Source: Clostridia bacterium
GTDB lineage: Bacteria > Bacillota > Clostridia > Christensenellales > Aristaeellaceae
Length of the DNA stretch: 64,000 nucleotides
Assembly: GCA_017429265.1 (NCBI GenBank)
Contig: JAFRPG010000028.1
Span: 1-64,000, forward strand
Reading direction: 5' to 3'
The position numbers and the translations under genes are program-made. The notes beneath the pieces were generated by a model, which worked only from the letters and a program-made list of their open reading frames with translations, made no database searches and was not told the DNA's origin. Below, piece by piece: positions 51,647-60,246 of the stretch. Position 1 is the stretch's first letter. Each line of letters starts with the position of its first letter.

Positions 51647-53659
51647 TTACGGCCTTCCCGCCACAAACCCCATCGGCATCCATCCGTCTCCTTCCTCCCG
51701 CTCGTCCAGGTGGGCGCAGGTCCCGTCCCGGGCCAGGAGAGGCCAGCGGTCGCAAAGCTGATCCCACATCGGCGACTCGAGCAGCAGATAGCTCATCGCC
51801 AGGTTTTCCAGGTCGCTCTGGTCGCTGACCACGGCGAAGGCCAGCATCGTGATGCCCAGCGTGGACGGGGCGTCGCCCGCCACATCCATGGCCACCACCA
51901 GGTCGATCGCCGCGGTCTCCTCGTCGGGACCGTCCAGATACACCATCAGGGCCGTGGAATAGTTGCCGGCCATGTACAGGCGGACCTTGTTCCCCTCCCC
52001 GTCTTCGTTCGTCGCCATATAGTCCACGGGGTACGGGAAGAGATCCTGCTGCATCCGCGCGAGCCGCTCGTCAAAGACCGCCGCGGTGATGCCGGTCCCC
52101 AGCGGCACGATGTCCTCGTCCTCCGGGAAGCGGATCTCCTCCAGCTTCGGCAGGACGGTCTCCGGCACGATGCGCACCCGGTCGTAGACGAGGGACGAGC
52201 CCTCCACGTCGATGTGCTGTGCCGTCAGGGTCGCGCCGCCGAGGGTCAGGGATGTCTCGTCCGCCGTCGGAGCCTCCAGGGTCACCGCCTCACCCGTGTA
52301 AGCCTGCGCGGCCAGCTCGGCCAGACGCAGGCCGTCGGTGCCCAGGGCGTCATAGGCCACGACGCGGATCTCGCGGATTGCGGCCTCCTCCGTCGAGCAG
52401 TCCAGATAGACCAGCACGCCGCCGATCGCGGCCTCCGTCGGGACGCCCACGGCGATCCACTCGCCGTCGGTGCAGGTCGGCCGCGTCCACTCGATGGCCG
52501 GGCCGGAGACGTTCAGCGTCTCCAGGTTGGCCTTGAACGCCGGCAGGGTGACGGCGGGCTCGACCGCCGCGGCGGGAGCCTGCGCTTCCCGCGTCGAGGC
52601 GGGCGTCCCCTGCCCGTCGCCTGTCAGGGACACGGAGTCCAGGAAAGCCCTGCCCGTCTCCGTATCGTCGGTGCTGATGAACCAGACCCCGTACTCCGCC
52701 ACGATGACGCGCATCAGGATGCGGGGGCCCATCTCACCGAAGTGGGTCCCGTCAATGGTCGTGAAGTCCAGCTGCACCGCGCCCGGCGCCGGACGGGAGG
52801 CCACGGGATCGTTGATCTGGTCGGTCTTATAGGCCGCGATCGCCTTTTTCGCGACCGGGAGCAGGTAGTCCGCCAGTTCCTCGTCGGCGGCGTCCACGGT
52901 CATGTCGGCCGGCTGGTACTGCACATGCTGTCTGGTCCAGTCCGCGGCGAAGGACTCGGTGAGCTGGGACCCGTTGCGCGCCACCGTGACCGGTTTGCGC
53001 GGGAAGGTCACGCTCAGACCGCCGATGTCCGCGGCGAACGGTTTGCTCATCTCCGCCCGCAGGCTCTCAAGCTCGTCCTCCTCCGGGAAGCGCAGGGCGT
53101 CCAGGGCCGCCTGGGCATGGTCGCACCCCTCGATGATCAGGCCGGTCGCCCGCGTGCCGGACAGCAACCCTTTACAATAGTAGGAAACACCCGGTGTATC
53201 CGGATACGTGAAGGTGATATCCACCCACAGCCTGTCCGTATCGGACTCGCCGTGGGGCTTCGCGGACGTGATGTCCGCCCCGTACTGGCGGGGTACGAAG
53301 AAGATGTACTCGATCAGCGCGTTGAGGCGCACGGTATCCTCGGTGGCCTCCGGAAGCTGCTGCATCACGGGTTCCCGGATCGCCTCGATCATCCCGGAGA
53401 TATCCCCGGCATGCAGCTGGAACTCCGCGCCGTCCGCGGCGCAGTAGCCCATCAGCTGTACGCTGTCGGTGAAATAATTCGAGTCGGCGTCCCGGACCAG
53501 ACTCGCGGTCCCCGGAAGGGCGAAGACGGCGTCGCCCGACAGTCCGGTGAAAAATCCCATGGCAAAGTCCACGGTGGCGATTTCCGTCTCCTCCGCGCCG
53601 GCATGCACGACCGTCAGCAGAAGGCACAGCGCGAACGCCGCTGTCAGGATCCTGCGCAT
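51647..53659 (-). CDS. Large secreted protein of unknown function
   Basis: A 670-residue protein with a signal peptide (MRRILTAAFALCLLLTVVHAGA) and no further membrane helix, anchor or repeat that I can see. The body alternates beta-rich segments (VDFAMGFFTGLSGDAVFALPG, YMATNEDGEGNKVRLYMAG) and has few cysteines. No enzyme motif was recognised. A Pro/Ala-rich linker (TPASTREAQAPAAAVEPAVT) near residue 350 divides it into two halves. AAGGAGG precedes the ATG at 53659. It appears to stand alone. Confidence 0.78.
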   Translation of the reverse strand: MRRILTAAFALCLLLTVVHAGAEETEIATVDFAMGFFTGLSGDAVFALPGTASLVRDADSNYFTDSVQLMGYCAADGAEFQLHAGDISGMIEAIREPVMQQLPEATEDTVRLNALIEYIFFVPRQYGADITSAKPHGESDTDRLWVDITFTYPDTPGVSYYCKGLLSGTRATGLIIEGCDHAQAALDALRFPEEDELESLRAEMSKPFAADIGGLSVTFPRKPVTVARNGSQLTESFAADWTRQHVQYQPADMTVDAADEELADYLLPVAKKAIAAYKTDQINDPVASRPAPGAVQLDFTTIDGTHFGEMGPRILMRVIVAEYGVWFISTDDTETGRAFLDSVSLTGDGQGTPASTREAQAPAAAVEPAVTLPAFKANLETLNVSGPAIEWTRPTCTDGEWIAVGVPTEAAIGGVLVYLDCSTEEAAIREIRVVAYDALGTDGLRLAELAAQAYTGEAVTLEAPTADETSLTLGGATLTAQHIDVEGSSLVYDRVRIVPETVLPKLEEIRFPEDEDIVPLGTGITAAVFDERLARMQQDLFPYPVDYMATNEDGEGNKVRLYMAGNYSTALMVYLDGPDEETAAIDLVVAMDVAGDAPSTLGITMLAFAVVSDQSDLENLAMSYLLLESPMWDQLCDRWPLLARDGTCAHLDEREEGDGWMPMGFVAGRP

Positions 53660-53768
53660 GATCACTCCTCCTTCTTGTTCCGCATGGATGATGGTTCCTG
53701 TATCTGAATCTTCATTCCACCCGGAACCCCGTTTTCCTGCAAAACAGCACCGTCCCGCGAAAAAAACC

Positions 53769-53797
53769 TTGCTATCCGCCGGGTTTTGGTCTATAAT
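53769..53797 (+). promoter_or_regulatory. Promoter of the small DUF4190-like gene
   Basis: TTGCTA (53769-53774), 17 bases, and TATAAT (53792-53797), 43 bases before the start codon. Confidence 0.82.
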
Positions 53798-53840
53798 GGG
53801 AACAGGTTTCCACAGATGAAACAAATAAGGAGGGTCTATC

Positions 53841-54218
53841 ATGACGAATCCCATGCCGAACTACGGCAATCAGCCCATGCAGCCCGTGCAGCCCTATGGC
53901 GGCCAGCCCATGCAGCCCGTCGCTCCCCGGCCCGTCGCCAGTCCCCAGAAGATGCGGGATCTGTCCATCATCTCCTTCGTGCTTTCCGTCTGCTCACTGG
54001 TCGCCCTGAACCTGATCGGTATCGGCCTCGGCGTGCTGGCCCTGATTATGAGTTTCAAGGCTGAGCGCAACGCCTACCGCAAGCTCGCGTTCATCCTGTC
54101 CATCGTCGGCATCTCTGTCTGCCTGATCGTGTGGGTCATGAGCCTTGTGACCTTGGGCGAAAGCCGCGCTATGTGGTATGTCTGGATCAAGGGCATCTTC
54201 AGCGGTGCCATGTTCTGA
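53841..54218 (+). CDS. Small two-helix membrane protein, DUF4190-like
   Basis: A 125-residue protein. The first 35 residues are rich in Pro, Gln, Met and Gly (NQPMQPVQPYGGQPMQPVAP). Two hydrophobic segments (about 40-68 and 80-103) are joined by FKAERNAYRKLA. DUF4190-type proteins have this plan, a flexible Pro/Gln start and two helices with a glycine-rich turn; the function is unknown. AAGGAGG precedes the ATG. It is a monocistronic unit. Confidence 0.82.
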   Translation: MTNPMPNYGNQPMQPVQPYGGQPMQPVAPRPVASPQKMRDLSIISFVLSVCSLVALNLIGIGLGVLALIMSFKAERNAYRKLAFILSIVGISVCLIVWVMSLVTLGESRAMWYVWIKGIFSGAMF

Positions 54219-54240
54219 TCCCGAAAAGCATCCGTTCCGA

Positions 54241-54272
54241 CCGCAGCCGTCCTCACCGCCGGCTGCGGTTTT
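54241..54272 (+). terminator. Terminator of the DUF4190-like gene
   Basis: CCGCAGCCG (54241-54249) pairs perfectly with CGGCTGCGG (54260-54268), then TTTT. Confidence 0.93.
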
Positions 54273-54300
54273 CGTTTCGTCCGCAATCATGATCCGATCG

Positions 54301-54324
54301 TGTGAAACAATCCCCTGTGAAACA
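54301..54324 (+). promoter_or_regulatory. Two direct parS-like half-sites upstream of parA
   Basis: TGTGAAACA occurs at 54301-54309 and again at 54316-54324, start-to-start 15 bases. GTGAAACA is the right half of the ParB site TGTTTCACGTGAAACA. Being direct rather than inverted, they are not a standard parS; they may be an autoregulatory site or chance. Confidence 0.35.
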
Positions 54325-54338
54325 TTTTCCGTTTTGTC

Positions 54339-54367
54339 TTTACAAGACGGGGAAGACACAGTATAAT
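54339..54367 (+). promoter_or_regulatory. Promoter of the parAB-glycan operon
   Basis: TTTACA (54339-54344), 17 bases, and TATAAT (54362-54367), 47 bases before the parA start. Confidence 0.8.
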
Positions 54368-54414
54368 CCTATCTTGTATTGAAAGAACATTTTCGGGAGA
54401 CGGAGGCACAAGAC

Positions 54415-55230
54415 ATGGGCAAGATCGTCGCGGTGGCCAACCAGAAGGGCGGCGTGGGCAAGACCACCACAGCCACCAATCTGTCCGCCCTGCTGGGGAG
54501 TCTCAGGCAGCGGGTGCTGCTGGTGGACCTCGATCCCCAGGGCAACGCCACCTCCGGCCTCGGCCTGCGCGCCGGGGACAGGAGCATCTACGAGGCCCTG
54601 CTCGACCAGGCGCCCCTGTCGGAATGCCTCACCGCATCCCCCTGGGAGGGGCTGACCGTCGCCCCGGGCGACATCCGCCTGGCCGGTGCCGAGGTGGAGC
54701 TGGTCAACCTTCCCCAGCGGGAACACCGCCTGCGCCGCCTGCTGTCCGCGGTCCGGGAAGCCTATGACTTCATCCTCATCGACTGCCCGCCTTCCCTGGG
54801 TCTGCTGACGATCAACGCCCTGTCCGCCGCGGACAGCGTGCTGATCCCGATCCAGTGCGAGTACTACGCCCTGGAGGGCCTGTCCTCCCTGGTCTCCACG
54901 ATCCGCAGGGTTCAGGGGTCCTTCAACCCCTCGCTGGCCGTCGAGGGCATCCTCCTGACGATGATGGACGGGCGCACGAACCTCTCCACCCAGGTGGCGG
55001 AGCAGGTGAAGGCCCACTTCCGCGGCCAGGTCTACGGCGTGACGATCCCGCGCAGCGTGCGCCTGGGCGAGGCCCCCAGCCACGGGGAGCCGATCCACGT
55101 CTACGACCCGCGCTCCGCCGGCGCCCTCGCCTACCGGGTGCTGGCCGCCGAGTTCCTGACCCGCAACGGCAAGCGCATCCCGAAGGACGCCGCCGGAAAA
55201 GCCCCGAAGCCCTCAACCAGGAAAAAGTAA
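54415..55230 (+). CDS. parA: Chromosome-partitioning ATPase ParA (Soj)
   Basis: A 271-residue P-loop ATPase. The deviant Walker A is NQKGGVGKTTTATNL at the N-terminus, followed by VLLVDLDPQGNATSGLG and FILIDCPPSLGLLT (Walker B). The C-terminal part has VTIPRSVRLGEAPSHGEP, typical of Soj. It binds DNA as an ATP dimer and is driven by ParB during chromosome segregation. The ATG at 54415 follows GGAGG by eight bases. parB follows after 15 bases. Confidence 0.95.
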   Translation: MGKIVAVANQKGGVGKTTTATNLSALLGSLRQRVLLVDLDPQGNATSGLGLRAGDRSIYEALLDQAPLSECLTASPWEGLTVAPGDIRLAGAEVELVNLPQREHRLRRLLSAVREAYDFILIDCPPSLGLLTINALSAADSVLIPIQCEYYALEGLSSLVSTIRRVQGSFNPSLAVEGILLTMMDGRTNLSTQVAEQVKAHFRGQVYGVTIPRSVRLGEAPSHGEPIHVYDPRSAGALAYRVLAAEFLTRNGKRIPKDAAGKAPKPSTRKK

Positions 55231-55245
55231 GACGGAGGGATCTCC

Positions 55246-56103
55246 ATGCCGAGGAAAACCCACGGTCTCGGCCGCGGGCTGGACGTGCTCCTGCCCGACA
55301 CCGCCGACGCCGAACAGAGCATCCGCGACCTGCCCGTCGGGGACATCGACCCGAACCCCGACCAGCCGCGTCAGTCCTTCTCCGAGGAGAGCATCACCCA
55401 GCTGGCCCAGTCCATCCGCGACCAGGGCGTGCTGCAGCCCCTGCTCGTCACCCCCGCCGGGAGCCGCTGGCGTCTGATCGCCGGTGAGCGCCGCTGGCGG
55501 GCCGCCCGTGAGGCCGGGCTGGAGACCGTCCCCTGCCTGGTGCGGGAACTGACCCTCCCCCAGCAGATGGAGGTCGCCCTGATCGAGAACCTCCAGCGCG
55601 AGGACCTGAATCCGGTGGAAACCGCTCTCGGCATCCGCGCGCTGATGGACCAGTGCGGGTACACCCAGGAGGAGGCCGCGCGGCGCCTGGCCAAGAGCCG
55701 CCCCGTGGTGGCGAACCTCCTGCGCATCCTCTCCCTGCCGGAGGATGTGATCGACCTGGTGCGCGCGGGAACGCTCTCCGCGGGCCACGCGCGGGTCCTG
55801 GCCGGTCTGGACAGTCCGGAGGAGCAGCGCGCCCTCGCGGAGGAGGCCGTTCGCCTGGGCTACAATGTCCGCCGCATGGAGGAGATCGCCGCCCAGCGCC
55901 GCGAGAAGCCGGTCCCCGTCCCCGCGAAGCCCGCGCGCAAGCCCCTCAGCCTCGAGCTGAAGCAGTTTGAGAACAGCCTGCAGGAGCGCCTCGGCGTCCG
56001 TGCCCGGATCTCGGGCAACGAGCAGCGGGGCCGCATCGTCCTGCGCTATGATTCCGCCGAGCAGCTCGAAGCCCTCTGGGAAACCCTCGAGCAGCTGAAA
56101 TGA
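55246..56103 (+). CDS. parB: Chromosome-partitioning protein ParB (Spo0J)
   Basis: A 285-residue protein. KTHGLGRGLDVLLP at the N-terminus is the ParA-stimulating segment. NPDQPRQSFSEESITQLAQSI and AGERRWRAAREAG are the CTPase/ParB boxes, LIENLQREDLNPVETALGI follows, and the helix-turn-helix is YTQEEAARRLAKSRPVVANLLRI (in part). The C-terminus is the dimer domain. It spreads from parS sites and activates ParA. Seven codons after the start the sequence already matches the family, so the start is firm. Genes for surface glycan follow after 28 bases. Confidence 0.95.
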   Translation: MPRKTHGLGRGLDVLLPDTADAEQSIRDLPVGDIDPNPDQPRQSFSEESITQLAQSIRDQGVLQPLLVTPAGSRWRLIAGERRWRAAREAGLETVPCLVRELTLPQQMEVALIENLQREDLNPVETALGIRALMDQCGYTQEEAARRLAKSRPVVANLLRILSLPEDVIDLVRAGTLSAGHARVLAGLDSPEEQRALAEEAVRLGYNVRRMEEIAAQRREKPVPVPAKPARKPLSLELKQFENSLQERLGVRARISGNEQRGRIVLRYDSAEQLEALWETLEQLK

Positions 56104-56131
56104 CACCCCCGACCGACCGATAAAGGAAGCG

Positions 56132-56851
56132 ATGTACTTGGCGCGCGAACCGCTGCCGGAGCTGCCCCGCTGGGACGGCCCGCTGTCGCACCCCTTCTAC
56201 TCCAAAGTCGTCAAGCGGATCCTCGACTTTCTCCTGGCCCTGATCCTGCTGGTCCCGGCCCTGCTGGTCATGCTGCCGCTGGCGGTGTGGATCAAGCTGG
56301 ACAGCCCGGGGCCGGTGCTTTACCGCGCTCCGCGGGGCGGCTATCACAACAAAACGTTCTACATCTGCAAGTTCCGCTCGATGGTCGTCGGCGCGGACAA
56401 GACCGGCGGCACCACGGCCCTGGGCGACGCCCGCGTGACCCGGGCCGGCCGGGTGATGCGCCGCCTGAAGCTCGACGAGCTGCCCCAGCTGTTCAACATC
56501 CTGAAGGGCGAGATGTCCTTCGTCGGCCCGCGGCCGGAGTTGCTGCTCTACACCACGCGGTACACGAAGGAGGAGGAGTGCATCCTCTGGGTGCGCCCCG
56601 GCATCACCGACCGCTCCTCCATCGTCTACGTGGCCCAGGACGAGATCGTGGGCACGGAGAACCCGGTGGAGAACTATGAGAAATACATCCTGCCGGAGAA
56701 GAACCGCCTGCGCGTCGAGTACGCGAAGACCCAGTCCTTCGGCCTGGATGTGCGGCTCTTCTTCGAGACCTTCGGCGGCCTGTTCGGCAATGCGAAGAAG
56801 CTGAAGCGCGAGAACGAGGAGCACCGCCGGCACAAGGAGGGACAGGCGTGA
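56132..56851 (+). CDS. Sugar transferase (polyprenyl-phosphate hexose-1-phosphate transferase type)
   Basis: A 239-residue monotopic membrane enzyme of PF02397. A single hydrophobic segment (about 28-52, RILDFLLALILLVPALLVML) is followed by KFRSMVVGADKTGG, then RRLKLDELPQLFNILKGEMS (catalytic Asp-Glu) and FVGPRPE. It puts a sugar phosphate on undecaprenyl phosphate to start a surface glycan. It is a short, PglC-like form. Its stop overlaps the GTG of the next gene (GTGA), tying it to the transketolase pair. Confidence 0.93.
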   Translation: MYLAREPLPELPRWDGPLSHPFYSKVVKRILDFLLALILLVPALLVMLPLAVWIKLDSPGPVLYRAPRGGYHNKTFYICKFRSMVVGADKTGGTTALGDARVTRAGRVMRRLKLDELPQLFNILKGEMSFVGPRPELLLYTTRYTKEEECILWVRPGITDRSSIVYVAQDEIVGTENPVENYEKYILPEKNRLRVEYAKTQSFGLDVRLFFETFGGLFGNAKKLKRENEEHRRHKEGQA

Positions 56852-57726
56852 CCGCATCCTACACCGAACGCACCCACGCGGCCTTCGCCGGGCAGCCCAT
56901 CGACACCGCCGACCCGCGGGTCCTGGCCTGGCTCGTCCGCCGCCACGGGCTCGAGATGACCCATCTGAGCCGCGGCAGCCACATCGGCGCGGTGTTCTCG
57001 ATGGCGGAGATCATCTCCGTGCTCTACACCCGCATCCTCCGCGTCCGCCCCGATGAGCCGAAGTGGCCCGACCGGGACCGCCTGATCCTCTCGAAGGGCC
57101 ACGCGGGCGCGGCGGTTTACGCGGCGCTGGCGGAGCGCGGCTTTTTCCCGGTGGAGGAGCTGTCCACCCACTACGCGGACGGCTCCCGGCTCTCGGGCCA
57201 TGTCAGCCACAAGGGCGTGCCGGGGGTGGAGGTCTCCACCGGCTCCCTCGGCCACGGGCTCGGCGTCGGCGTGGGCATGGCCCTGGGCGCAAAGCTGGAC
57301 AAGGCCCCCTGGCGCGTCTTCTGCATTCTGGGCGACGGGGAGTGCGACGAGGGCTCCGTATGGGAGGCTGCCCTGCAGGCCCGACAGTACGGGCTGGACA
57401 ACCTCGTGTGCATCGTGGATCACAACCGCATGCAGTCCCTCGACTTCTGCGAGAAGACCCTCGCCCTCGAGCCCTTCGCGGACAAGTGGCGCGCCTTCGG
57501 CTGGCGCTGCCTGACCGCGGACGGCCACGACACCGAAGCCCTCGAGAAAGCCCTCCGTGAGGCGGAGGCCGCGCGGGGCAGCGGCGTTCCCACCGCGGTC
57601 ATCGCCCTCACGACCAAGGGCAAGGGTGTCTCCTTCATGGAGGATGACATCCTGTGGCACTATCGCACGCCGCAGGGTGAGGAATACGAAGCGGCGCTTC
57701 GGGAGCTGGAGGCACAGCGGCCATGA
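56848..57726 (+). CDS. Transketolase, N-terminal subunit
   Basis: A 292-residue TPP-binding half of a split transketolase. DRLILSKGHAGAAVYAALAERG, HYADGSRLSGHVS and the TPP/metal motif LGDGECDEGSVWEAA...DNLVCIVDHNRMQ are all present. It starts with GTG inside the stop of the sugar transferase and overlaps the C-terminal subunit (ATGA). Split transketolases in glycan loci often build unusual sugar precursors rather than serving the pentose-phosphate pathway; that is the likely but unproven role here. Confidence 0.94.
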   Translation: MTASYTERTHAAFAGQPIDTADPRVLAWLVRRHGLEMTHLSRGSHIGAVFSMAEIISVLYTRILRVRPDEPKWPDRDRLILSKGHAGAAVYAALAERGFFPVEELSTHYADGSRLSGHVSHKGVPGVEVSTGSLGHGLGVGVGMALGAKLDKAPWRVFCILGDGECDEGSVWEAALQARQYGLDNLVCIVDHNRMQSLDFCEKTLALEPFADKWRAFGWRCLTADGHDTEALEKALREAEAARGSGVPTAVIALTTKGKGVSFMEDDILWHYRTPQGEEYEAALRELEAQRP

Positions 57727-58646
57727 GAGATGCATTCGTCCGCGCGCTGATGCGGGAGGCGGCCCGGGATCCCCGGCTGATGCTGATCACCGGCGACCTC
57801 GGTTTCGGCGTGCTGAAGCCCTTCTGGGAGACCTATCCGGATCAGTTTATCAACGCCGGCATTGCCGAGCAGAGCATGACGTCCATGGCCGCCGGTCTGG
57901 CCGCCACGGGGCGCACCGTCCTCACCTACTCCATCGGCAACTTCCCCACCCTGCGCTGCCTGGAACAGATCCGCAACGACTGCGCCTACCACGACGCGAA
58001 CGTCAAGATCGTCTGCGTGGGCGGCGGCTTTGTCTACGGGAGCCTCGGCATGAGCCACCACGCCACCGAGGACATCGCGGCCATCCGCTGCCTGCCGGGC
58101 GTGACCGTCTTCACCCCGGGCGACCCGGCGGAGGTCGAGGCCGTCGTGCCCGTCATGCTGCGGACGCCCGGCACCTGTTACCTGCGTCTCGGGCGCGGCG
58201 GCGAGCCGACCCTGCACCCCTCCCCGGTCACCGGCTGGCAGATGCCGAAGCCCCTGACCCTGCGCGAGGGCACGGACACCGCGATTCTCTCCGCCGGCGG
58301 CATCCTCACCCAAACCGCGGAAGCCGCACGGCTCCTCGCGGAGCGCGGCGTCTCGGCGGAGGTCGTCTCCTTCCCCTGCGTCAAGCCCATGGACGCGGAG
58401 GCCGTCGCCGGGCTGTGCAGGCGCTTCCGCCACCTGTTCACGGTGGAGGAGCACACGGTCGTCGGCGGGTTCGGCTCGGCGGTCTGCGAGATCGCGGCGG
58501 AGCTCGGCACGCCCTGCCGCATCCACCGCCTCGGCATGCCGGACATTTACGCCTCCGCCGTCGGCTCGCAGCAGTACCTGCGCACCCGCTACGGCCTGGA
58601 CGCCGCCTCCGTCCGCGACCGCGTCCTCGATCTGATCAAGGAGTGA
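57723..58646 (+). CDS. Transketolase, C-terminal subunit
   Basis: A 307-residue partner of the previous gene. NAGIAEQSMTSMAAGLAATGR contains the catalytic glutamate that activates TPP. SIGNFPTLRCLEQIRND and GGGFVYGSLGMSHHATEDIAA follow, and a C-terminal Rossmann-like domain begins near LREGTDTAILSAGG. Start overlaps the upstream stop by four bases. Together the subunits form one active site at their interface. Confidence 0.94.
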   Translation: MRDAFVRALMREAARDPRLMLITGDLGFGVLKPFWETYPDQFINAGIAEQSMTSMAAGLAATGRTVLTYSIGNFPTLRCLEQIRNDCAYHDANVKIVCVGGGFVYGSLGMSHHATEDIAAIRCLPGVTVFTPGDPAEVEAVVPVMLRTPGTCYLRLGRGGEPTLHPSPVTGWQMPKPLTLREGTDTAILSAGGILTQTAEAARLLAERGVSAEVVSFPCVKPMDAEAVAGLCRRFRHLFTVEEHTVVGGFGSAVCEIAAELGTPCRIHRLGMPDIYASAVGSQQYLRTRYGLDAASVRDRVLDLIKE

Positions 58647-58651
58647 GATTC

Positions 58652-59392
58652 ATGGCAGAGCTCAACCTGCAGGACATCCACGCGGAGCTCCTCGAGCAGC
58701 TGCGCGACATCACCGCCGTCTGCAGCCGCCACGGCATCCGCTACAACATGATGTGCGGGAGCCTCCTCGGCGCGGTCCGGCACAAGGGCTTCATCCCCTG
58801 GGACGACGACGTGGACATCCTGATCACCCGTGAGGAGTTCACGAAGTTCCGCGAGGTCTACCCGAAGGAGTGCGATCCGCGCTTCGAGCTGACCTACCTC
58901 AACACCTGGACGCCCCGCGTGATGAACCGCGACCCGGAGAAAGCCGCCGCCTTCACCGACCTGTTCATCCTCGACCATGTGCCGCCGGAAGGCCTGAAGC
59001 GCAAGCTCTGGTTCCTGCGCCTGCACCTGCTGCAGGGCATGCTGAAGCGCAACACCGATTACAGCCGCTTCGGCCTGAAGAACCGGATCCTCCTGCGCGC
59101 CACCCACCTGATGGGCCTGCCCTTCTCCACCGAGTGGAAGACGAAGCGCTACGAGGCCGTCTCCACAAAATACAAGACCGGCAATGACCTGTGCATGTCC
59201 AACGGCGCCTTCGAACTGATGACGCACATCTGGCACCCGGACCAGTTCGCCGAGCTCACGGACGCGCCTTTCGAGGATGTGACCGTCAAGATCCCGGTGA
59301 AGTACGACGAGATCCTGACGATCCTCTTCGGGCCTGACTACATGACGCCTCCGCCGCCCGAGGAGCGGGTGGCCAAGCACCTGGACGTATGA
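58652..59392 (+). CDS. LicD family phosphotransferase
   Basis: A 246-residue protein with the LicD core MMCGSLLGAVRHKGFIPWDDDVDILI, in which the aspartates bind metal. LicD enzymes move phosphocholine, phosphoethanolamine or a related group from a nucleotide donor to surface glycans or teichoic acids. The ATG at 58652 follows AAGGAG. The gene is five bases after the transketolase subunit, in line with a small glycan-decorating module. The donor group is unknown; no choline kinase or cytidylyltransferase is in the window. Confidence 0.93.
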   Translation: MAELNLQDIHAELLEQLRDITAVCSRHGIRYNMMCGSLLGAVRHKGFIPWDDDVDILITREEFTKFREVYPKECDPRFELTYLNTWTPRVMNRDPEKAAAFTDLFILDHVPPEGLKRKLWFLRLHLLQGMLKRNTDYSRFGLKNRILLRATHLMGLPFSTEWKTKRYEAVSTKYKTGNDLCMSNGAFELMTHIWHPDQFAELTDAPFEDVTVKIPVKYDEILTILFGPDYMTPPPPEERVAKHLDV

Positions 59393-59416
59393 CTTTGACA
59401 AAGGGGTATGTGACCG

Positions 59417-60220
59417 ATGGAGATGCTCTTCTGTCCGCTGTATTCCGGTTCGAGCGGCAACGCCCTGTATGTGCAGTACGGGGAGACCCGGGTCCTGATC
59501 GACGCGGGCAAGTCCGGCCGGACGATCACGGACGCCCTCGCCTTTATCGGCGTCGATCCGAAGAGCCTCAGCGCCATCCTGATCACCCATGAGCACACGG
59601 ACCACATCGCCGGGGCCGGCATCCTCGCCCGCAAGCTGAACGTCCCCCTCTTCGCCACGCCGGGCACCTGGCTGGCCATGGAGGGCAAGATCGGGAAGAT
59701 CCCCGAGCACTGCAAGTGCTTCATCGACGCGGGGAGCGACTTCTACATCGGCAGCCTCGGCGTATCCTCGTTCCACATCCCCCACGACGCCGCGGAGCCC
59801 GTCGGCTACCGGCTCTGGGGCGGGAACTGCTCCGTCGCCACTGCCACGGACCTCGGGCACATGTCGAAAAATGTGCTCGGTGCCATCGGCGGAGCGGACC
59901 TGGTCCTGCTCGAGTCGAACCACGACCCCGTCATGCTCCGGGCCAACGAGCATTATTCCCAGGCCCTGAAGCGCCGGATCCTCGGCCCCCACGGCCACCT
60001 GTCCAACGAGGCCTGCGCCGAGGCCGCCGTCGCCCTGGCCGACACCGGAGTGCGGAACCTGATCCTCGGCCACCTCTCCGGCGAGAACAACACGCCGAAG
60101 CTGGCCCTGGAGACCACGGAGACCCGGGTAGAGATCGAGGGGATCCGCCTCGGAAAGGACCTGTGCATCGACATCGCCTACCGCGACCGGGTGGGCGGCC
60201 TGTACAGGATCGAGCACTGA
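59417..60220 (+). CDS. MBL-fold metallo-hydrolase (YycJ/WalJ-like)
   Basis: A 267-residue soluble enzyme. FCPLYSGSSGNALYVQYGETRVLIDAG is the YycJ start, ITHEHTDHIAG is the metal motif (HxHxDH), and later ligands are in FHIPHDAAEPVGY, TATDLGHMS, ESNHD and LGHLSGENNTP. YycJ/WalJ proteins are predicted nucleases linked to cell-wall and mutation-avoidance functions. GATGGAG-type purines precede the ATG. It continues the plus-strand gene string 24 bases after licD. Confidence 0.92.
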   Translation: MEMLFCPLYSGSSGNALYVQYGETRVLIDAGKSGRTITDALAFIGVDPKSLSAILITHEHTDHIAGAGILARKLNVPLFATPGTWLAMEGKIGKIPEHCKCFIDAGSDFYIGSLGVSSFHIPHDAAEPVGYRLWGGNCSVATATDLGHMSKNVLGAIGGADLVLLESNHDPVMLRANEHYSQALKRRILGPHGHLSNEACAEAAVALADTGVRNLILGHLSGENNTPKLALETTETRVEIEGIRLGKDLCIDIAYRDRVGGLYRIEH

Positions 60221-60246
60221 TACCCAAGTGAGAGAAGGTGAACGCG

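Noticed and set aside
54301..54324. A full parS site near parAB
   Set aside because: Only direct half-sites are present; the 16-bp palindrome TGTTTCACGTGAAACA was not found here.
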